Of a stretch of 64,000 nt of DNA, positions 43,710 through 53,524 are shown one piece after another. The notes beneath the pieces were generated by a model, which worked only from the letters and a program-made list of their open reading frames with translations, was not told the DNA's origin and searched no databases. The DNA comes from Aliikangiella maris. Its GTDB lineage: Bacteria; Pseudomonadota; Gammaproteobacteria; Enterobacterales; Kangiellaceae. The stretch covers positions 186,001-250,000 of the forward strand of contig NZ_JBFDAH010000001.1 in the NCBI RefSeq assembly GCF_040719265.1, written 5' to 3'. How positions within the stretch are numbered: the first letter of the stretch is position 1; each line of letters opens with the position of its first letter. A program made the position numbers and the translations under genes.

Positions 43710-46406
43710 ATGGGTGAGTTTGCAAAAGAAGTCCTTCCAATAAATATTGAAGATGAATTAAAAGTCTCATATCTAGACTATGCAATGAGCGTCATTGTAG
43801 GTCGAGCTTTACCTGATGTGCGTGATGGTTTAAAGCCTGTGCACCGGCGTGTTTTGTACGCCATGAATGAATTGGGTAATGATTACAATAAACCCTACAA
43901 AAAATCTGCTCGTGTAGTCGGGGATGTTATCGGTAAATATCATCCACATGGTGATACTGCTGTTTATGACACTATCGTACGCATGGCGCAGCCATTTTCA
44001 TTAAGATACATGTTAGTTGATGGTCAAGGTAACTTTGGCTCAGTAGATGGTGACTCACCTGCCGCAATGCGATATACCGAAGTTCGAATGGACAAGTTGG
44101 CGCACCAGCTGCTGTCTGATCTTGATAAGGAAACCGTTGATTGGGCAGAAAACTATGATGGTTCGGAATCTGAGCCAACTGTTTTACCTACTCGAGTTCC
44201 TAATTTATTAATTAATGGTGCTGCCGGTATAGCTGTGGGAATGGCGACCAATATTCCTCCACACAATCTTAATGAAGTTATTAATGCATGCTTTGCTGTA
44301 ATGGATAATGCAGATATCGATGTTGCTGAATTGATGGAGTTAATGCCTGGACCGGATTTTCCAACTCAAGGAATTATAAATGGTCGAGCAGGCATTATCC
44401 AAGCCTATACCACTGGTCGCGGACGAATATATATCAGAGCTCGCCATCATATTGAAACTGATGATAAAAATGGCAAAGAAAGTATTGTTGTCACCGAATT
44501 ACCTTATCAGGTAAACAAGGCTCGCTTAATCGAAAAAATTGCAGAGCTTGTTAAAGAGAAAAAGGTGGAAGGTATAACCGGGTTAAGGGATGAGTCGGAT
44601 AAAGATGGGATGCGTATGGTAATTGAGCTGCGCCGTGGTGAAAATGCTGAAGTATTGATGAATAATCTGTACTCGCAATCGCAGATGCAAACAGTTTTTG
44701 GAATTAATATGGTGGCCTTAGAAAATGGCCAGCCAAAACTGTTTACATTAAAGGAGATGTTGGAAGCGTTCATCCGCCATCGCCGTGAAGTCGTGACTCG
44801 TCGAACTGTTTATGATTTACGCAAAGCACGCGAAAAAGCGCATGTTTTAGAGGGATTAGCGCTCGCGTTAGCCAATATTGATGAGATCATAGAGCTTATT
44901 AAGAAAGCACCAACGCCGGCCGAGGCTAAAGAGCAATTAATGGCAAGAGGTTGGGAGGCTACCTCGGTAGTAGCGATGCTTGATCGTGCGGGATCTGACG
45001 CATGTCGTCCAGAAGATCTCGAGCCACAGTATGGTTTAGTTGATAACTTGTATCATCTCTCTGCGGCACAGGCTCAAGCAATTTTAGACTTGAGATTACA
45101 TAAGTTGACTGGGCTGGAACACGACAAAATTATTAGCGATTACAAAGATTTAATCATAATAATTGCAGAATTGCTGGAAATATTAGCCAGTACTGAAAAA
45201 TTAATGGAAGTGATAAGGGTAGAATTACAAGAGATTCAAGACTCATTTGGCGATGAGCGAAGAACGGAAATTACCAATAGTTCAGCCGACTTATTAGTCG
45301 AAGACTTAATTCCAGAAGAAGAAGTTGTAGTAACACTTTCACATGAAGGATATGTTAAGTATCAGCCGCTTTCTATATATGAGTCTCAACGCCGGGGTGG
45401 AAAGGGTAAGTCGGCGACTAAAGTTAAAGACGAAGACTTTATAACGAAACTGCTTGTTGTTTCAACTCATGCCACTATTTTATGTTTCTCAAGTGTTGGT
45501 AAAGTATACTGGCTACGAACTTTCGAGTTGCCATTGGCTAGTCGTGGCTCTCGGGGTAAACCTATTGTTAATATTCTTCCATTGGCTGATGATGAGCGTA
45601 TTACCAGTATTCTTGAAGTCAAAGAGTTTGCCGAAGACCGTTTTGTCTTTATGGCGACTGCGAATGGAACAGTTAAGAAAACTTCATTAGAACAATTCTC
45701 ACGTCCAAGATCCAGCGGAATTATCGCGCTTAAATTAGATGAAGGTGACGAACTTATTGGTACTGTCGTTACTGATGGTAATGATCATCTGATGCTATTT
45801 AGTGATGTGGGTAAGGTTATCCGGTTCCACGAAGAAAACGTGCGCGAAATGGGACGAACTGCTCGTGGTGTAAGAGGAATAAAAATTAATGAAGATCAAC
45901 GGGTAATCGCGTTAGTTAGAGCTGATGAAAATAGTCAGATTTTAACGGTAACCGAAAATGGTTACGGTAAACGAACTTGTATGTCTGAGCATCCTTTACG
46001 TGGTCGAGGAGGGCAAGGCGTTATTTCTATCACTCTAAGCGAACGTAATGGTAAAGCGATCAGTGCCGTGAGAGTAAAAGACGGTGATGAAATTATGTTA
46101 ATCAGTAATGGTGGGACACTGGTTAGAACGCGAGTTGATGAAATTCGTGTCATGGGCCGCAATACGCAAGGTGTTCGATTAATTCGCTTACAAGAAGACG
46201 AGACTTTGGTCGGGCTAGAGCGAATCGATGAGCTGGATAAAACCCCCGAAGAATTAATGGCTGAAGGGGAGAGCGTAGCGCAAAACACCGACGAAGTAGT
46301 AAGTCTTGATATTGATACTTTAGAAGAGAACTTGTCTCCTGATGCTGATTCAAATGCGCTGAATGATGTAAAACGTGAACAAAATGGTGATGCGAAAAAT
46401 GAATAA
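43710..46406 (+). CDS. gyrA: DNA gyrase subunit A
   Basis: 898 residues. With GyrB it introduces negative supercoils. The catalytic region is intact: LPDVRDGLKPVHRRVLYAM near residues 34-52, the quinolone-determining HPHGDTAVYD (residues 78-87) with Thr83 and Asp87, and AAMRYTE with the active-site Tyr. The C-terminal beta-pinwheel has the GyrA-box (QRRGGKGK) around residues 560-570. Thr83 is a common wild-type residue in this group and not by itself a resistance mutation. serC overlaps its last 8 bp. Confidence 0.98.
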   Translation: MGEFAKEVLPINIEDELKVSYLDYAMSVIVGRALPDVRDGLKPVHRRVLYAMNELGNDYNKPYKKSARVVGDVIGKYHPHGDTAVYDTIVRMAQPFSLRYMLVDGQGNFGSVDGDSPAAMRYTEVRMDKLAHQLLSDLDKETVDWAENYDGSESEPTVLPTRVPNLLINGAAGIAVGMATNIPPHNLNEVINACFAVMDNADIDVAELMELMPGPDFPTQGIINGRAGIIQAYTTGRGRIYIRARHHIETDDKNGKESIVVTELPYQVNKARLIEKIAELVKEKKVEGITGLRDESDKDGMRMVIELRRGENAEVLMNNLYSQSQMQTVFGINMVALENGQPKLFTLKEMLEAFIRHRREVVTRRTVYDLRKAREKAHVLEGLALALANIDEIIELIKKAPTPAEAKEQLMARGWEATSVVAMLDRAGSDACRPEDLEPQYGLVDNLYHLSAAQAQAILDLRLHKLTGLEHDKIISDYKDLIIIIAELLEILASTEKLMEVIRVELQEIQDSFGDERRTEITNSSADLLVEDLIPEEEVVVTLSHEGYVKYQPLSIYESQRRGGKGKSATKVKDEDFITKLLVVSTHATILCFSSVGKVYWLRTFELPLASRGSRGKPIVNILPLADDERITSILEVKEFAEDRFVFMATANGTVKKTSLEQFSRPRSSGIIALKLDEGDELIGTVVTDGNDHLMLFSDVGKVIRFHEENVREMGRTARGVRGIKINEDQRVIALVRADENSQILTVTENGYGKRTCMSEHPLRGRGGQGVISITLSERNGKAISAVRVKDGDEIMLISNGGTLVRTRVDEIRVMGRNTQGVRLIRLQEDETLVGLERIDELDKTPEELMAEGESVAQNTDEVVSLDIDTLEENLSPDADSNALNDVKREQNGDAKNE

Positions 46407-47490
46407 TCATAGCGTATTTAACTTTTGTGCAGGACCAGCCGCATTACCTAAACCGGTGATGCAACAAGCGCAAGCGGAATTCCTCGATTGGCGTGGTCTT
46501 GGTGTTTCTGTGATGGAAGTTAGTCACCGATCATCTGAATATCAAGAACTGGCAAATAAAGCCGAATCAGATTTTCGCGAACTACTCAAAATCAGTGATG
46601 ACTATGCGGTGCTCTTTATGCATGGCGGTGCAACGCATCAATTTTCAAATTTGCCGATGTGTTTATTATCAGATGGCCAAGAAGCTGAATATATTGTTAA
46701 TGGTGTCTGGTCATCAAAAGCAGCAGTTGAAGCTACTCGGTATGGACAGGTAAATCGAATAGATGCACTGTTTAAGCAAGGCTCGTCATTTTCGCTAATC
46801 GATTCGAGTGATTGGCAACGAAGTCAGTCGCCGATTTATACACATTATACTCAAAATGAAACAATTGAGGGCTTACGCTTTCCACAAGCAGTAAAGTCTA
46901 ACGGTGCGGTTGTCGCAGATATGTCATCAAGTATTTTATCTGAAGTACTCAATATTGATGATTACGATTTTATATATGCTGGTGCACAAAAAAATGTTGG
47001 TCCCGCTGGGATGACAATCGTCATAGTCAAGCGCCAACTTGTTGAGCAAATGGATTTTACACGAATTCCCAGAGTTTTTAATTATCAACTACAAATTGAG
47101 CAAGGCTCAATGCTGAATACACCACCAACCTATACATGGTATTTAGCTGCTTTAGTCTTTGAGTGGGTTATTGCTAATGGAGGAGTAGAGGCGATGGAAC
47201 ATAGCGCGATTGAAAAATCTCAATTGCTATATGAATGCATTGATATGGATGACTTCTATACCAACCCCGTTGAAATTCAGTATCGCTCTCGTATGAACAT
47301 TCCTTTTATTTTAGCTGACTCAAAATTAAACGAAACTTTTTTGAGTAAAGCTAAAAAAGCTGGGTTGATTGGATTAAAAGGTCATCGAAGTGTCGGTGGT
47401 ATGCGCGCTAGCCTATACAACTCAATGCCCGTTGATGGTGTTAAGGCACTAGTTGATTTTATGCTTCATTTTAAACAACAAAATGGATAA
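46399..47490 (+). CDS. serC: Phosphoserine aminotransferase SerC
   Basis: 363 residues from ATG 46399 (MNNHSVFNFCAGPAALP), which lies inside gyrA; GGTGA is suitably upstream and ATG 46390 is an alternative. PLP fold class IV/V. FNFCAGPAALPKPVM, VSHRSSEYQEL, MHGGATHQF, and YAGAQKNVGPAG with the Schiff-base Lys in the final block are all SerC signatures. It converts 3-phosphohydroxypyruvate to phosphoserine, and serves pyridoxal synthesis. The 8-bp overlap implies translational coupling to gyrA. The usual next genes (pheA, hisC, aroA) are absent. Confidence 0.97.
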   Translation: MNNHSVFNFCAGPAALPKPVMQQAQAEFLDWRGLGVSVMEVSHRSSEYQELANKAESDFRELLKISDDYAVLFMHGGATHQFSNLPMCLLSDGQEAEYIVNGVWSSKAAVEATRYGQVNRIDALFKQGSSFSLIDSSDWQRSQSPIYTHYTQNETIEGLRFPQAVKSNGAVVADMSSSILSEVLNIDDYDFIYAGAQKNVGPAGMTIVIVKRQLVEQMDFTRIPRVFNYQLQIEQGSMLNTPPTYTWYLAALVFEWVIANGGVEAMEHSAIEKSQLLYECIDMDDFYTNPVEIQYRSRMNIPFILADSKLNETFLSKAKKAGLIGLKGHRSVGGMRASLYNSMPVDGVKALVDFMLHFKQQNG

Positions 47491-47535
47491 TAGTATTTAT
47501 TGGCTTGTCAGTCGAAAAACTTCAAAAGCTAGTTT

Positions 47536-48249
47536 ATGAATAACACCGCAAATATAGTAACTCCCAATATAATAACAGTTGATGGTCCTTCAGGCGCAGG
47601 AAAAGGCACATTGAGTCTGCTATTGGCAGACAAACTGGGCTGGCATATCCTCGATAGCGGCGTGCTATATCGTGTTTTGGGGGTGGCTGCTTTAAAACAC
47701 CATATCGCGTTGGATGATGAGCTAAAAGTCGCGCAGTTGGCAAGGCATTTGGACATTGATTTCAAATTAAACCCATCAAGTCAAGAGGTTGAACCTGTTT
47801 TAGAAGGGGATAACCTTGCGGGTCTTATCCGTACTGATGATGCGGGGCAGGCTGCGTCAAAAGTTGCTGTCATTCCTGCTGCAAGAGAAGCATTACTCGA
47901 GCGCCAAAGAGAATTTTATCGCTTGCCAGGGTTAGTCGCTGATGGACGAGATATGGGGACTGTTGTTTTTCCAGATGCTCCGGTAAAGATATTTTTAACG
48001 GCAAGTGCAGAGCGTCGTGCTGAAAGGCGCTATAAACAGTTGAAAAATAAAGGTGTAGATGCTAATATGCGCGCGCTTTTAGACAGCATTAAAGCACGCG
48101 ATGAGCGTGACCGAACTCGCCCCGTAGCACCTTTGGTGCCTGCGAATGGGGCTTTTATTATTGATAGTTCAGAATTGACTATCACTGAAGTGCTTACTCA
48201 AGTACTTGAATTTTCGGCTAAAAGTATGCCAGAAATTTTAGCTGGCTAG
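47536..48249 (+). CDS. cmk: Cytidylate kinase
   Basis: 237 residues, P-loop kinase phosphorylating CMP/dCMP. Walker A GPSGAGKGTLS (residues about 17-27), the CMP-binding LDSGVLYRVLG, GRDMGTVVFPDAPVKIFLTASAE, and the lid region RDERDRTRP are characteristic. 45 bp after serC; rpsA follows, the classic cmk-rpsA order. Confidence 0.97.
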   Translation: MNNTANIVTPNIITVDGPSGAGKGTLSLLLADKLGWHILDSGVLYRVLGVAALKHHIALDDELKVAQLARHLDIDFKLNPSSQEVEPVLEGDNLAGLIRTDDAGQAASKVAVIPAAREALLERQREFYRLPGLVADGRDMGTVVFPDAPVKIFLTASAERRAERRYKQLKNKGVDANMRALLDSIKARDERDRTRPVAPLVPANGAFIIDSSELTITEVLTQVLEFSAKSMPEILAG

Positions 48250-48605
48250 CAAGTGTTTTATACATTTGATTTTGAATTTTAATAGTGGGTAAATTCTCTT
48301 TCTAGCTGCTATTAAGCAGCTTCTCGGTAAGAGTTATTAAGCTTGATTAGTGCGTTAAGCTTAAGTTAGTAGAATGATATAAGTTAGTAAAGTGATAGTT
48401 CTATTGGATTAACCGATGGTGTATCCAATTAACGTTTATATAAAGTTAACTAACAATACCACTAGTATGATGTTTGAATAATTATTCTTTTATTGGAACG
48501 TACAGGGAATGCAGCGTTCTTTTATTAATAATCCCAGAATAGCAGGATGTTATTCGGAGTTTGAAACAAGACATAGTGAAAACTGTGTTTACCAGGTAAA
48601 TTAAG
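48250..48605. other. rpsA upstream/leader region
   Basis: 356 bp between cmk and rpsA. It contains a short hairpin AGCTGC-TATTAA-GCAGCT (48304-48321), two TTAAGCTT palindromes (48337-48344, 48355-48362) and a GAACG...CGTTC potential stem just upstream of rpsA, near 48490-48515. An rpsA promoter and an S1 autoregulatory leader are expected here from other gammaproteobacteria; I cannot place them exactly. Confidence 0.4.
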
Positions 48606-50279
48606 ATGAGCGAAAATTTCGCAGAACTGTTTGAACAAAGTCTAAATGAACTAGAAATGCGTCCAGGTGCGATTGTTAAAGGCACAGTGGTTGCAATTGA
48701 TAATGAAACCGTGATAGTTAATGCCGGTTTAAAATCAGAAGGTGTTATTCCATTAGCTCAGTTTTTGAATGAGCAAGGTGAAGTGGAAGTTAATATCGGT
48801 GATGAAATTGATGTTGCTTTAGATGCTATTGAAGATGGTTATGGTGCAACTCAGTTATCACGTGAAAAAGCCAAGCGTTTTGAGACTTGGTTAGAGCTTG
48901 AAAAAGCATGCGAAGCAAATGAAACTGTTGTTGGTATGATTACTGGCAAAGTAAAAGGTGGATTCACAGTCGAGGTTAAAAATGTTCGTGCATTCTTACC
49001 TGGCTCTTTAGTTGATGTTCGCCCAATTCGTGATACAACTCATCTTGAAGGTAAAGACCTGGAGTTTAAAGTTATCAAGCTCGACCAGAAGCGAAACAAT
49101 GTGGTTGTTTCTCGACGTAGCGTGATTGAAGCTGAAAGCTCAGCAGAAAGAGACGAATTACTGGCTCGTTTGGAAGAAGGCGCGAAGGTTAAAGGTATTG
49201 TTAAAAACTTAACTGATTACGGTGCATTTGTTGATTTAGGTGGTGTTGATGGTCTACTTCACATCACTGATATGGCATGGAAACGTGTTAAGCATCCATC
49301 AGAAGTAGTTCAGGTTGGTGATGAAATCGATGTTAAAGTACTCAAGTACGATCGTGACCGTTCACGAGTTTCACTGGGTATGAAGCAATTAGGCGAAGAT
49401 CCTTGGGCTGATTTAAACCGTCGTTACCCAGAAGGAACACGCTTATTTGGTCGTGTTACTAACCTGACTGATTACGGCTGTTTTGCTGAAATCGAAGAGG
49501 GTGTTGAAGGTCTTGTTCACGTTTCAGAAATGGACTGGACAAACAAAAATATTCATCCAAGTAAAGTTGTTAGCTTAGGTGATGAAGTTGAAGTAATGGT
49601 ACTGGATATCGATGAAGAACGTCGTCGTATTTCTCTGGGTCTAAAACAGTGTGTACCTAATCCTTGGACTGAATTTGCTAGCAAATACAACAAAAATGAC
49701 CGTGTTAAAGGCAAAATCAAGTCCATCACTGATTTTGGTATCTTTATTGGCCTAGACGGTGGTATTGATGGTTTAGTTCACTTATCTGATATTTCTTGGA
49801 ATATTCCTGGTGAAGAAGCCGTTCGCGACTATAACAAAGGCGATGAAGTTGAAGCTGTTGTCTTATCTGTAGATGCAGAAAGAGAAAGAATTTCTCTAGG
49901 AATCAAGCAAATAGACTCTGATCCATTTGCTCAGTTCTTAGCTGAAAATACTAAAGGTTCAATTGTTAATGGTACTGCAACAGAAGTTGATGCTAAAGGT
50001 GTTAAAGTAACCTTGGCTGAAAATGTTGAAGGCTATTTAAGAGCTTCTGAAATTAGCGATGAAAGAGTTGACGATGCAACCAAACATTTTGCTGTTGGTG
50101 ATGCAGTAGAAGCGAAATTTACAGCGGTTGATAAGAAAAATCGCGTAATTTCTCTATCGATTAAAGCGAAGCATAAGCAAGAAGAAGCCGAAGCGATTGC
50201 TGAATACAGCAAAGATGGCGATGAGTCTGCACCTGCGACTCTGGGTGACTTGCTTAAAGAACAGCTTGATCGCGACTAA
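48606..50279 (+). CDS. rpsA: 30S ribosomal protein S1
   Basis: 557 residues, exactly the Escherichia coli length, with six S1/OB-fold repeats. Characteristic repeat blocks: ITDYGAFVDLGGVDGLLHITD-like stretch around residue 200-225, VSEMDWTNKN, LVHLSDISWN. Binds mRNA on the 30S subunit and is needed for initiation on structured leaders. A strong intrinsic terminator follows the gene. Start ATG has AGGTAAATTAAG ahead. Confidence 0.98.
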   Translation: MSENFAELFEQSLNELEMRPGAIVKGTVVAIDNETVIVNAGLKSEGVIPLAQFLNEQGEVEVNIGDEIDVALDAIEDGYGATQLSREKAKRFETWLELEKACEANETVVGMITGKVKGGFTVEVKNVRAFLPGSLVDVRPIRDTTHLEGKDLEFKVIKLDQKRNNVVVSRRSVIEAESSAERDELLARLEEGAKVKGIVKNLTDYGAFVDLGGVDGLLHITDMAWKRVKHPSEVVQVGDEIDVKVLKYDRDRSRVSLGMKQLGEDPWADLNRRYPEGTRLFGRVTNLTDYGCFAEIEEGVEGLVHVSEMDWTNKNIHPSKVVSLGDEVEVMVLDIDEERRRISLGLKQCVPNPWTEFASKYNKNDRVKGKIKSITDFGIFIGLDGGIDGLVHLSDISWNIPGEEAVRDYNKGDEVEAVVLSVDAERERISLGIKQIDSDPFAQFLAENTKGSIVNGTATEVDAKGVKVTLAENVEGYLRASEISDERVDDATKHFAVGDAVEAKFTAVDKKNRVISLSIKAKHKQEEAEAIAEYSKDGDESAPATLGDLLKEQLDRD

Positions 50280-50305
50280 TCCTACCTGTCAAGTTATAAA
50301 AAAAG

Positions 50306-50339
50306 GCCCATAATCTATTGATTTTGGGCATTTTTTTTT
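50306..50339 (+). terminator. rpsA intrinsic terminator
   Basis: GCCCATAATC (50306-50315) pairs with GATTTTGGGC (50320-50329) with one mismatch, loop TATT, followed by nine T. It separates rpsA from ihfB. Confidence 0.88.
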
Positions 50340-50415
50340 GCTTTTTGTAAATTATTTGTCTATTGTAGAATAGTAAATAAATCCTAAAGTACCAAACTAA
50401 CAAAGGAATGGATTG

Positions 50416-50712
50416 ATGACAAAATCCGAATTAATTGAAAGATTGGCTGCGCGCCAGACTCAATTATCGCTTAAAGATGTAGAACTCGTTGTAAAAAGTA
50501 TTCTGGAGCATATGGCCCAATCATTGGCTAAAGGTGAACGGATTGAGATTCGTGGATTTGGCAGCTTTTCTCTGCACTTTCGTGAACCGCGTGTAGGTAG
50601 AAACCCTAAAACTGGACAATCTGTGCAATTGGAAGGTAAATATGTGCCTCATTTCAAGCCAGGTAAAGAGTTGCGGGATAGGGTTAATGAAGGAATTCAA
50701 TCTGAACAGTGA
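50416..50712 (+). CDS. ihfB: Integration host factor subunit beta
   Basis: 98 residues from ATG 50416 with AAAGGA 8 bp upstream. HU/IHF fold; RIEIRGFGSFSLHFREPRVGRNPKTG holds the DNA-intercalating Pro motif (RNPKTG). MTKSELIERLA is the usual IhfB start. With IhfA it bends DNA for replication, transcription and recombination. Confidence 0.97.
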   Translation: MTKSELIERLAARQTQLSLKDVELVVKSILEHMAQSLAKGERIEIRGFGSFSLHFREPRVGRNPKTGQSVQLEGKYVPHFKPGKELRDRVNEGIQSEQ

Positions 50713-50730
50713 CGATTTCTGTAATTTTGA

Positions 50731-50758
50731 AAAAGCATATCATTGATATGCTTTTTTT
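50731..50758 (+). terminator. ihfB intrinsic terminator
   Basis: GCATATCA-T-TGATATGC is a near-perfect palindrome flanked by A and T runs (AAAAA before, TTTTTTT after), 19 bp after the ihfB stop. Confidence 0.8.
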
Positions 50759-50844
50759 ATGTCCGAAAATATACTAAATGCTTCTCGACCCCTTTTCATA
50801 ATCTGCGTTAAAATGAGTCACTTTTCAATTCAAGAGGCGCCAGC

Positions 50845-51138
50845 TTGAGAAATTTTTTAACAATATTCTTAGCATTATTGCTTTTCATCGCGTCAATACT
50901 TTTTTTTGCACAGAATGACTCGCCTATTGCTATCAATTATTTAAGTGGAGAATTAAACTGGCAGCTCAACTGGGTGATGCTTGCATCCTTGGTAATTGGT
51001 TTTTGTATCGGTGTATTTTCAATTTTAGGTCATTTATTGCAAGCTAAAAGACTAGTCAGACAACAAAAGATTAAACTGCAAAAGCAAGAAAAAGAGCTAA
51101 ATAATTTAAGAGCGCTACCTGTTAAAGATGAATATTAA
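50845..51138 (+). CDS. lapA: LapA family inner-membrane protein
   Basis: 97 residues from TTG 50845 with AAGAGG 7 bp upstream. Two membrane segments (about 4-22 and 44-64) with DSPIAINYLSG between them, then a cytoplasmic basic coiled coil (LVRQQKIKLQKQEKELNNLR), the DUF1049/LapA pattern. Works with LapB in control of LPS synthesis via FtsH/LpxC in E. coli. lapB is 24 bp downstream. Confidence 0.9.
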   Translation: MRNFLTIFLALLLFIASILFFAQNDSPIAINYLSGELNWQLNWVMLASLVIGFCIGVFSILGHLLQAKRLVRQQKIKLQKQEKELNNLRALPVKDEY

Positions 51139-51162
51139 TATATAGGGACTCAATACAAAATT

Positions 51163-52338
51163 ATGTTTGAATCCATATTGGCTGCTGCTGCACTGCTGAT
51201 GATTGCCATCTATTCGGGTTACCTGATTGGGAAAGGTAAGTCTAAAAATCGCTCAGATACGAAGCAGATGGGGCTATCCAAAAAGTATTTCGTCGGACTC
51301 AATTATCTCTTAAACGAAGATGCGGATAAAGCTATTGATACATTTGTCAGTATGCTTGAGATTGATTCCGAAACGGTAGAAACGCATTTAGCGTTAGGTA
51401 ATCTATTTCGCCGGCGTGGTGAAGTTGATCGTGCAATACGAATTCATCAGAATTTAATTGCCCGGCCATCTTTATCGACGGCACATCGTAAAATGTCACT
51501 ACTTGAACTCGGTTACGATTATATGGCGGCCGGATTGCTCGATAGAGCAGAGAATATTTTTAATGAATTGGTTGCTGATCAGGCGCATAAGCAAGCAAGT
51601 CTAAAACAGCTGTTACTAATCTATCAACAAACCAAAGATTGGCAAAATGCCATAAAGGTTTCTGAACGTCTACAACCTGGTGCATCTAGTAGCGTTAAAG
51701 TAGAAATTTCTCATTTCTATTGTGAATTAGCCGAAGTAAAACTCTCGCAGCAGTCTCACCGTGAAGCAATGGCATTTGTCAAAAAAGCAATATCGGCTGA
51801 TCCCTATTGCGCCAGGGCTTCGTTAATTGGCGGGAATGTAGAATATTCCCTAGGGCGGTTTAAACCTGCAATTAAAGCTTATCGTGAGCTGATTAGGCAA
51901 GACATTGAGTTGTTGCCTGAAGCGCTTAACCAGATCGTATCCTGCTTTAAACAGTTAAATGATTTTAAAGGGTTAACAATATTTTTGCAGAATGCAATTG
52001 AGCAAGGGGCGGGTATAACTTGTATTTTAGTTCTTGCTGAACAAATCGAGAGTGAGCAGGGAGATATTGCTGCTGGTCATTTTATTGCGGAGCAAATGGC
52101 TCAACATCCTTCTATAAAGGGATTATTGAAGCTGATCGATATTTATTTAAGGCACGCCAGTGACTCTGCTCGGCCAAGTTTACAGATGCTACAAGATGTT
52201 GTTGGTAAATTATTGCAAAACAAGCCGGTTTATCACTGTAATCGCTGTGGCTTTGACTCAAAATCTTTGTTTTGGCAGTGTCCAGGATGTAAAACTTGGG
52301 GAAGCGTTAAGCCCATTCAGGGGATTGAAGGTGAGTAA
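51163..52338 (+). CDS. lapB: Lipopolysaccharide assembly protein LapB (YciM)
   Basis: 391 residues. N-terminal membrane anchor (about 3-20), nine-TPR-like helical domain (about 40-350) and a C-terminal rubredoxin-like zinc knuckle (YHCNRCGFDSKS, then CPGCKTWGS) with four Cys. All are LapB hallmarks. In E. coli it helps FtsH degrade LpxC and so balances LPS with phospholipid. Between lapA and pyrF in the standard order. Confidence 0.95.
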   Translation: MFESILAAAALLMIAIYSGYLIGKGKSKNRSDTKQMGLSKKYFVGLNYLLNEDADKAIDTFVSMLEIDSETVETHLALGNLFRRRGEVDRAIRIHQNLIARPSLSTAHRKMSLLELGYDYMAAGLLDRAENIFNELVADQAHKQASLKQLLLIYQQTKDWQNAIKVSERLQPGASSSVKVEISHFYCELAEVKLSQQSHREAMAFVKKAISADPYCARASLIGGNVEYSLGRFKPAIKAYRELIRQDIELLPEALNQIVSCFKQLNDFKGLTIFLQNAIEQGAGITCILVLAEQIESEQGDIAAGHFIAEQMAQHPSIKGLLKLIDIYLRHASDSARPSLQMLQDVVGKLLQNKPVYHCNRCGFDSKSLFWQCPGCKTWGSVKPIQGIEGE

Positions 52339-52353
52339 AAATGAGGAATAAAT

Positions 52354-53070
52354 ATGACAATACAAGACAAGTATGATTCAAAAATTATCGTTGCGCTAGA
52401 TTTTGATGATATTCGTAAAGCGCGTTCATTTATTTCAAAAATTGATCCCAACCTTTGTAAATTGAAGGTCGGGAAAGAAATGTTTACGCTATTTGGTCCC
52501 GACTGGGTTCGCTATTTAGTCGAGCAAGATTTTTCAGTATTCTTGGATTTAAAGTTTTTTGATATTCCCAACACGGTAGCAAAAGCTTGTAAAGCTGCTG
52601 CACAACTAGGCGTGTGGATGGTTGATGTTCATGCTTCCGGTGGCGAAGTAATGATGCGAGCCGCACAAGAAGCAATAGATTCAGTTAGCGGCCCCCGACC
52701 TTTATTAACTGCAGTGACTGTTTTAACAAGTTTTGATGAACAACAATATCAGTCAATTGGTTATCATCGCACAATGGAGCAGCAGGTTAAACATCTAGGT
52801 AAATTGGCAGAATTGTCTGGTCTTGATGGTATTGTTTGTTCTGCACAAGAGGCGAACGCAATGAGAGTTGAGTTAGGCCCTGAATTTAAACTAGTAACGC
52901 CTGGAATTCGTCCCGCGGGTAGTGCTACAGAAGATCAATCGCGAGTGATGACGCCCGAAATGGCAATTCAGTCGGGTGTTGATTATTTGGTTATTGGCAG
53001 ACCAATTACTCAATCTTCCGAACCGCTGAAAGTCTTGTGCGAAATTTCTGAAAGTATTAAATCACTATAG
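52354..53070 (+). CDS. pyrF: Orotidine 5'-phosphate decarboxylase
   Basis: 238 residues, TIM barrel. Catalytic Asp-Lys set: FLDLKFFDIPNTV (DxKxxDIP), with IIVALDFDD at the start, VTPGIRPAGS and DYLVIGRPIT at the end. Converts OMP to UMP, final step in pyrimidine synthesis. Starts 15 bp after lapB. Confidence 0.97.
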   Translation: MTIQDKYDSKIIVALDFDDIRKARSFISKIDPNLCKLKVGKEMFTLFGPDWVRYLVEQDFSVFLDLKFFDIPNTVAKACKAAAQLGVWMVDVHASGGEVMMRAAQEAIDSVSGPRPLLTAVTVLTSFDEQQYQSIGYHRTMEQQVKHLGKLAELSGLDGIVCSAQEANAMRVELGPEFKLVTPGIRPAGSATEDQSRVMTPEMAIQSGVDYLVIGRPITQSSEPLKVLCEISESIKSL

Positions 53071-53142
53071 CGAATAAAAATAAATTAAGTTACAGTTTTA
53101 TTTCAACATTAAATGATTGGAAACTCTATCAAGGAGAGAAAA

Positions 53143-53463
53143 ATGAAAACTAAAACTTTAATTTATACTTTTTTAATTGTATTCACCACGATTGCTCCAG
53201 GCGCTTTTGTCAAATCTTTTGCTGGTATTAAACTGCCGAGTAAGATTGTGACTCAGCAAGTGGTCGATAAAGTTAATATCAATACCGCAAGTGCAAAGGA
53301 AATTGCAGAATATTTATCAGGGATCGGGATGAAAAAAGCATTAGCTATCGTAGAGTATCGAGAAAAAAATGGTCAATTTAAAAAGCTTGAAGATTTAGCA
53401 GCTGTAAAGGGAATCGGTATTGCTACATTAGTCAAAAACAAGAAAAAAATTCAGTTAAATTAA
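53143..53463 (+). CDS. ComEA-type helix-hairpin-helix protein
   Basis: 106 residues from ATG 53143, immediately after AAGGAGAG; the frame extends upstream but this start has the best site. Signal peptide (about 1-26). Then a double HhH motif: VNINTASAKEIAEYLSGIG, ALAIVEYREKNGQFKKLEDLA, VKGIGIATL. ComEA family proteins bind incoming DNA in the periplasm during natural transformation; short soluble forms in many gammaproteobacteria have unproven roles. It converges with the rhombosortase. Confidence 0.88.
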   Translation: MKTKTLIYTFLIVFTTIAPGAFVKSFAGIKLPSKIVTQQVVDKVNINTASAKEIAEYLSGIGMKKALAIVEYREKNGQFKKLEDLAAVKGIGIATLVKNKKKIQLN

Positions 53464-53484
53464 TTTCTTTTTATTGAATAGACT

Positions 53485-53524
53485 AAAGCCAAAGAATAAT
53501 TTATATATTTTTCTCTTTGGCTTT
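53485..53524. terminator. Hairpin between comEA-like and rhombosortase genes
   Basis: AAAGCCAAAGA (53485-53495) pairs with TCTTTGGCTTT (53514-53524) as an 11-bp stem, 18-nt loop, overlapping the last codons of the rhombosortase. A run TTTT follows the stem on the plus strand. Likely bidirectional terminator for the converging genes. Confidence 0.55.

Noticed and set aside
43780..43980. Quinolone-resistance mutation at GyrA Thr83
   Set aside because: Thr is a wild-type residue at this position in several gammaproteobacteria, so it is not evidence of selection.
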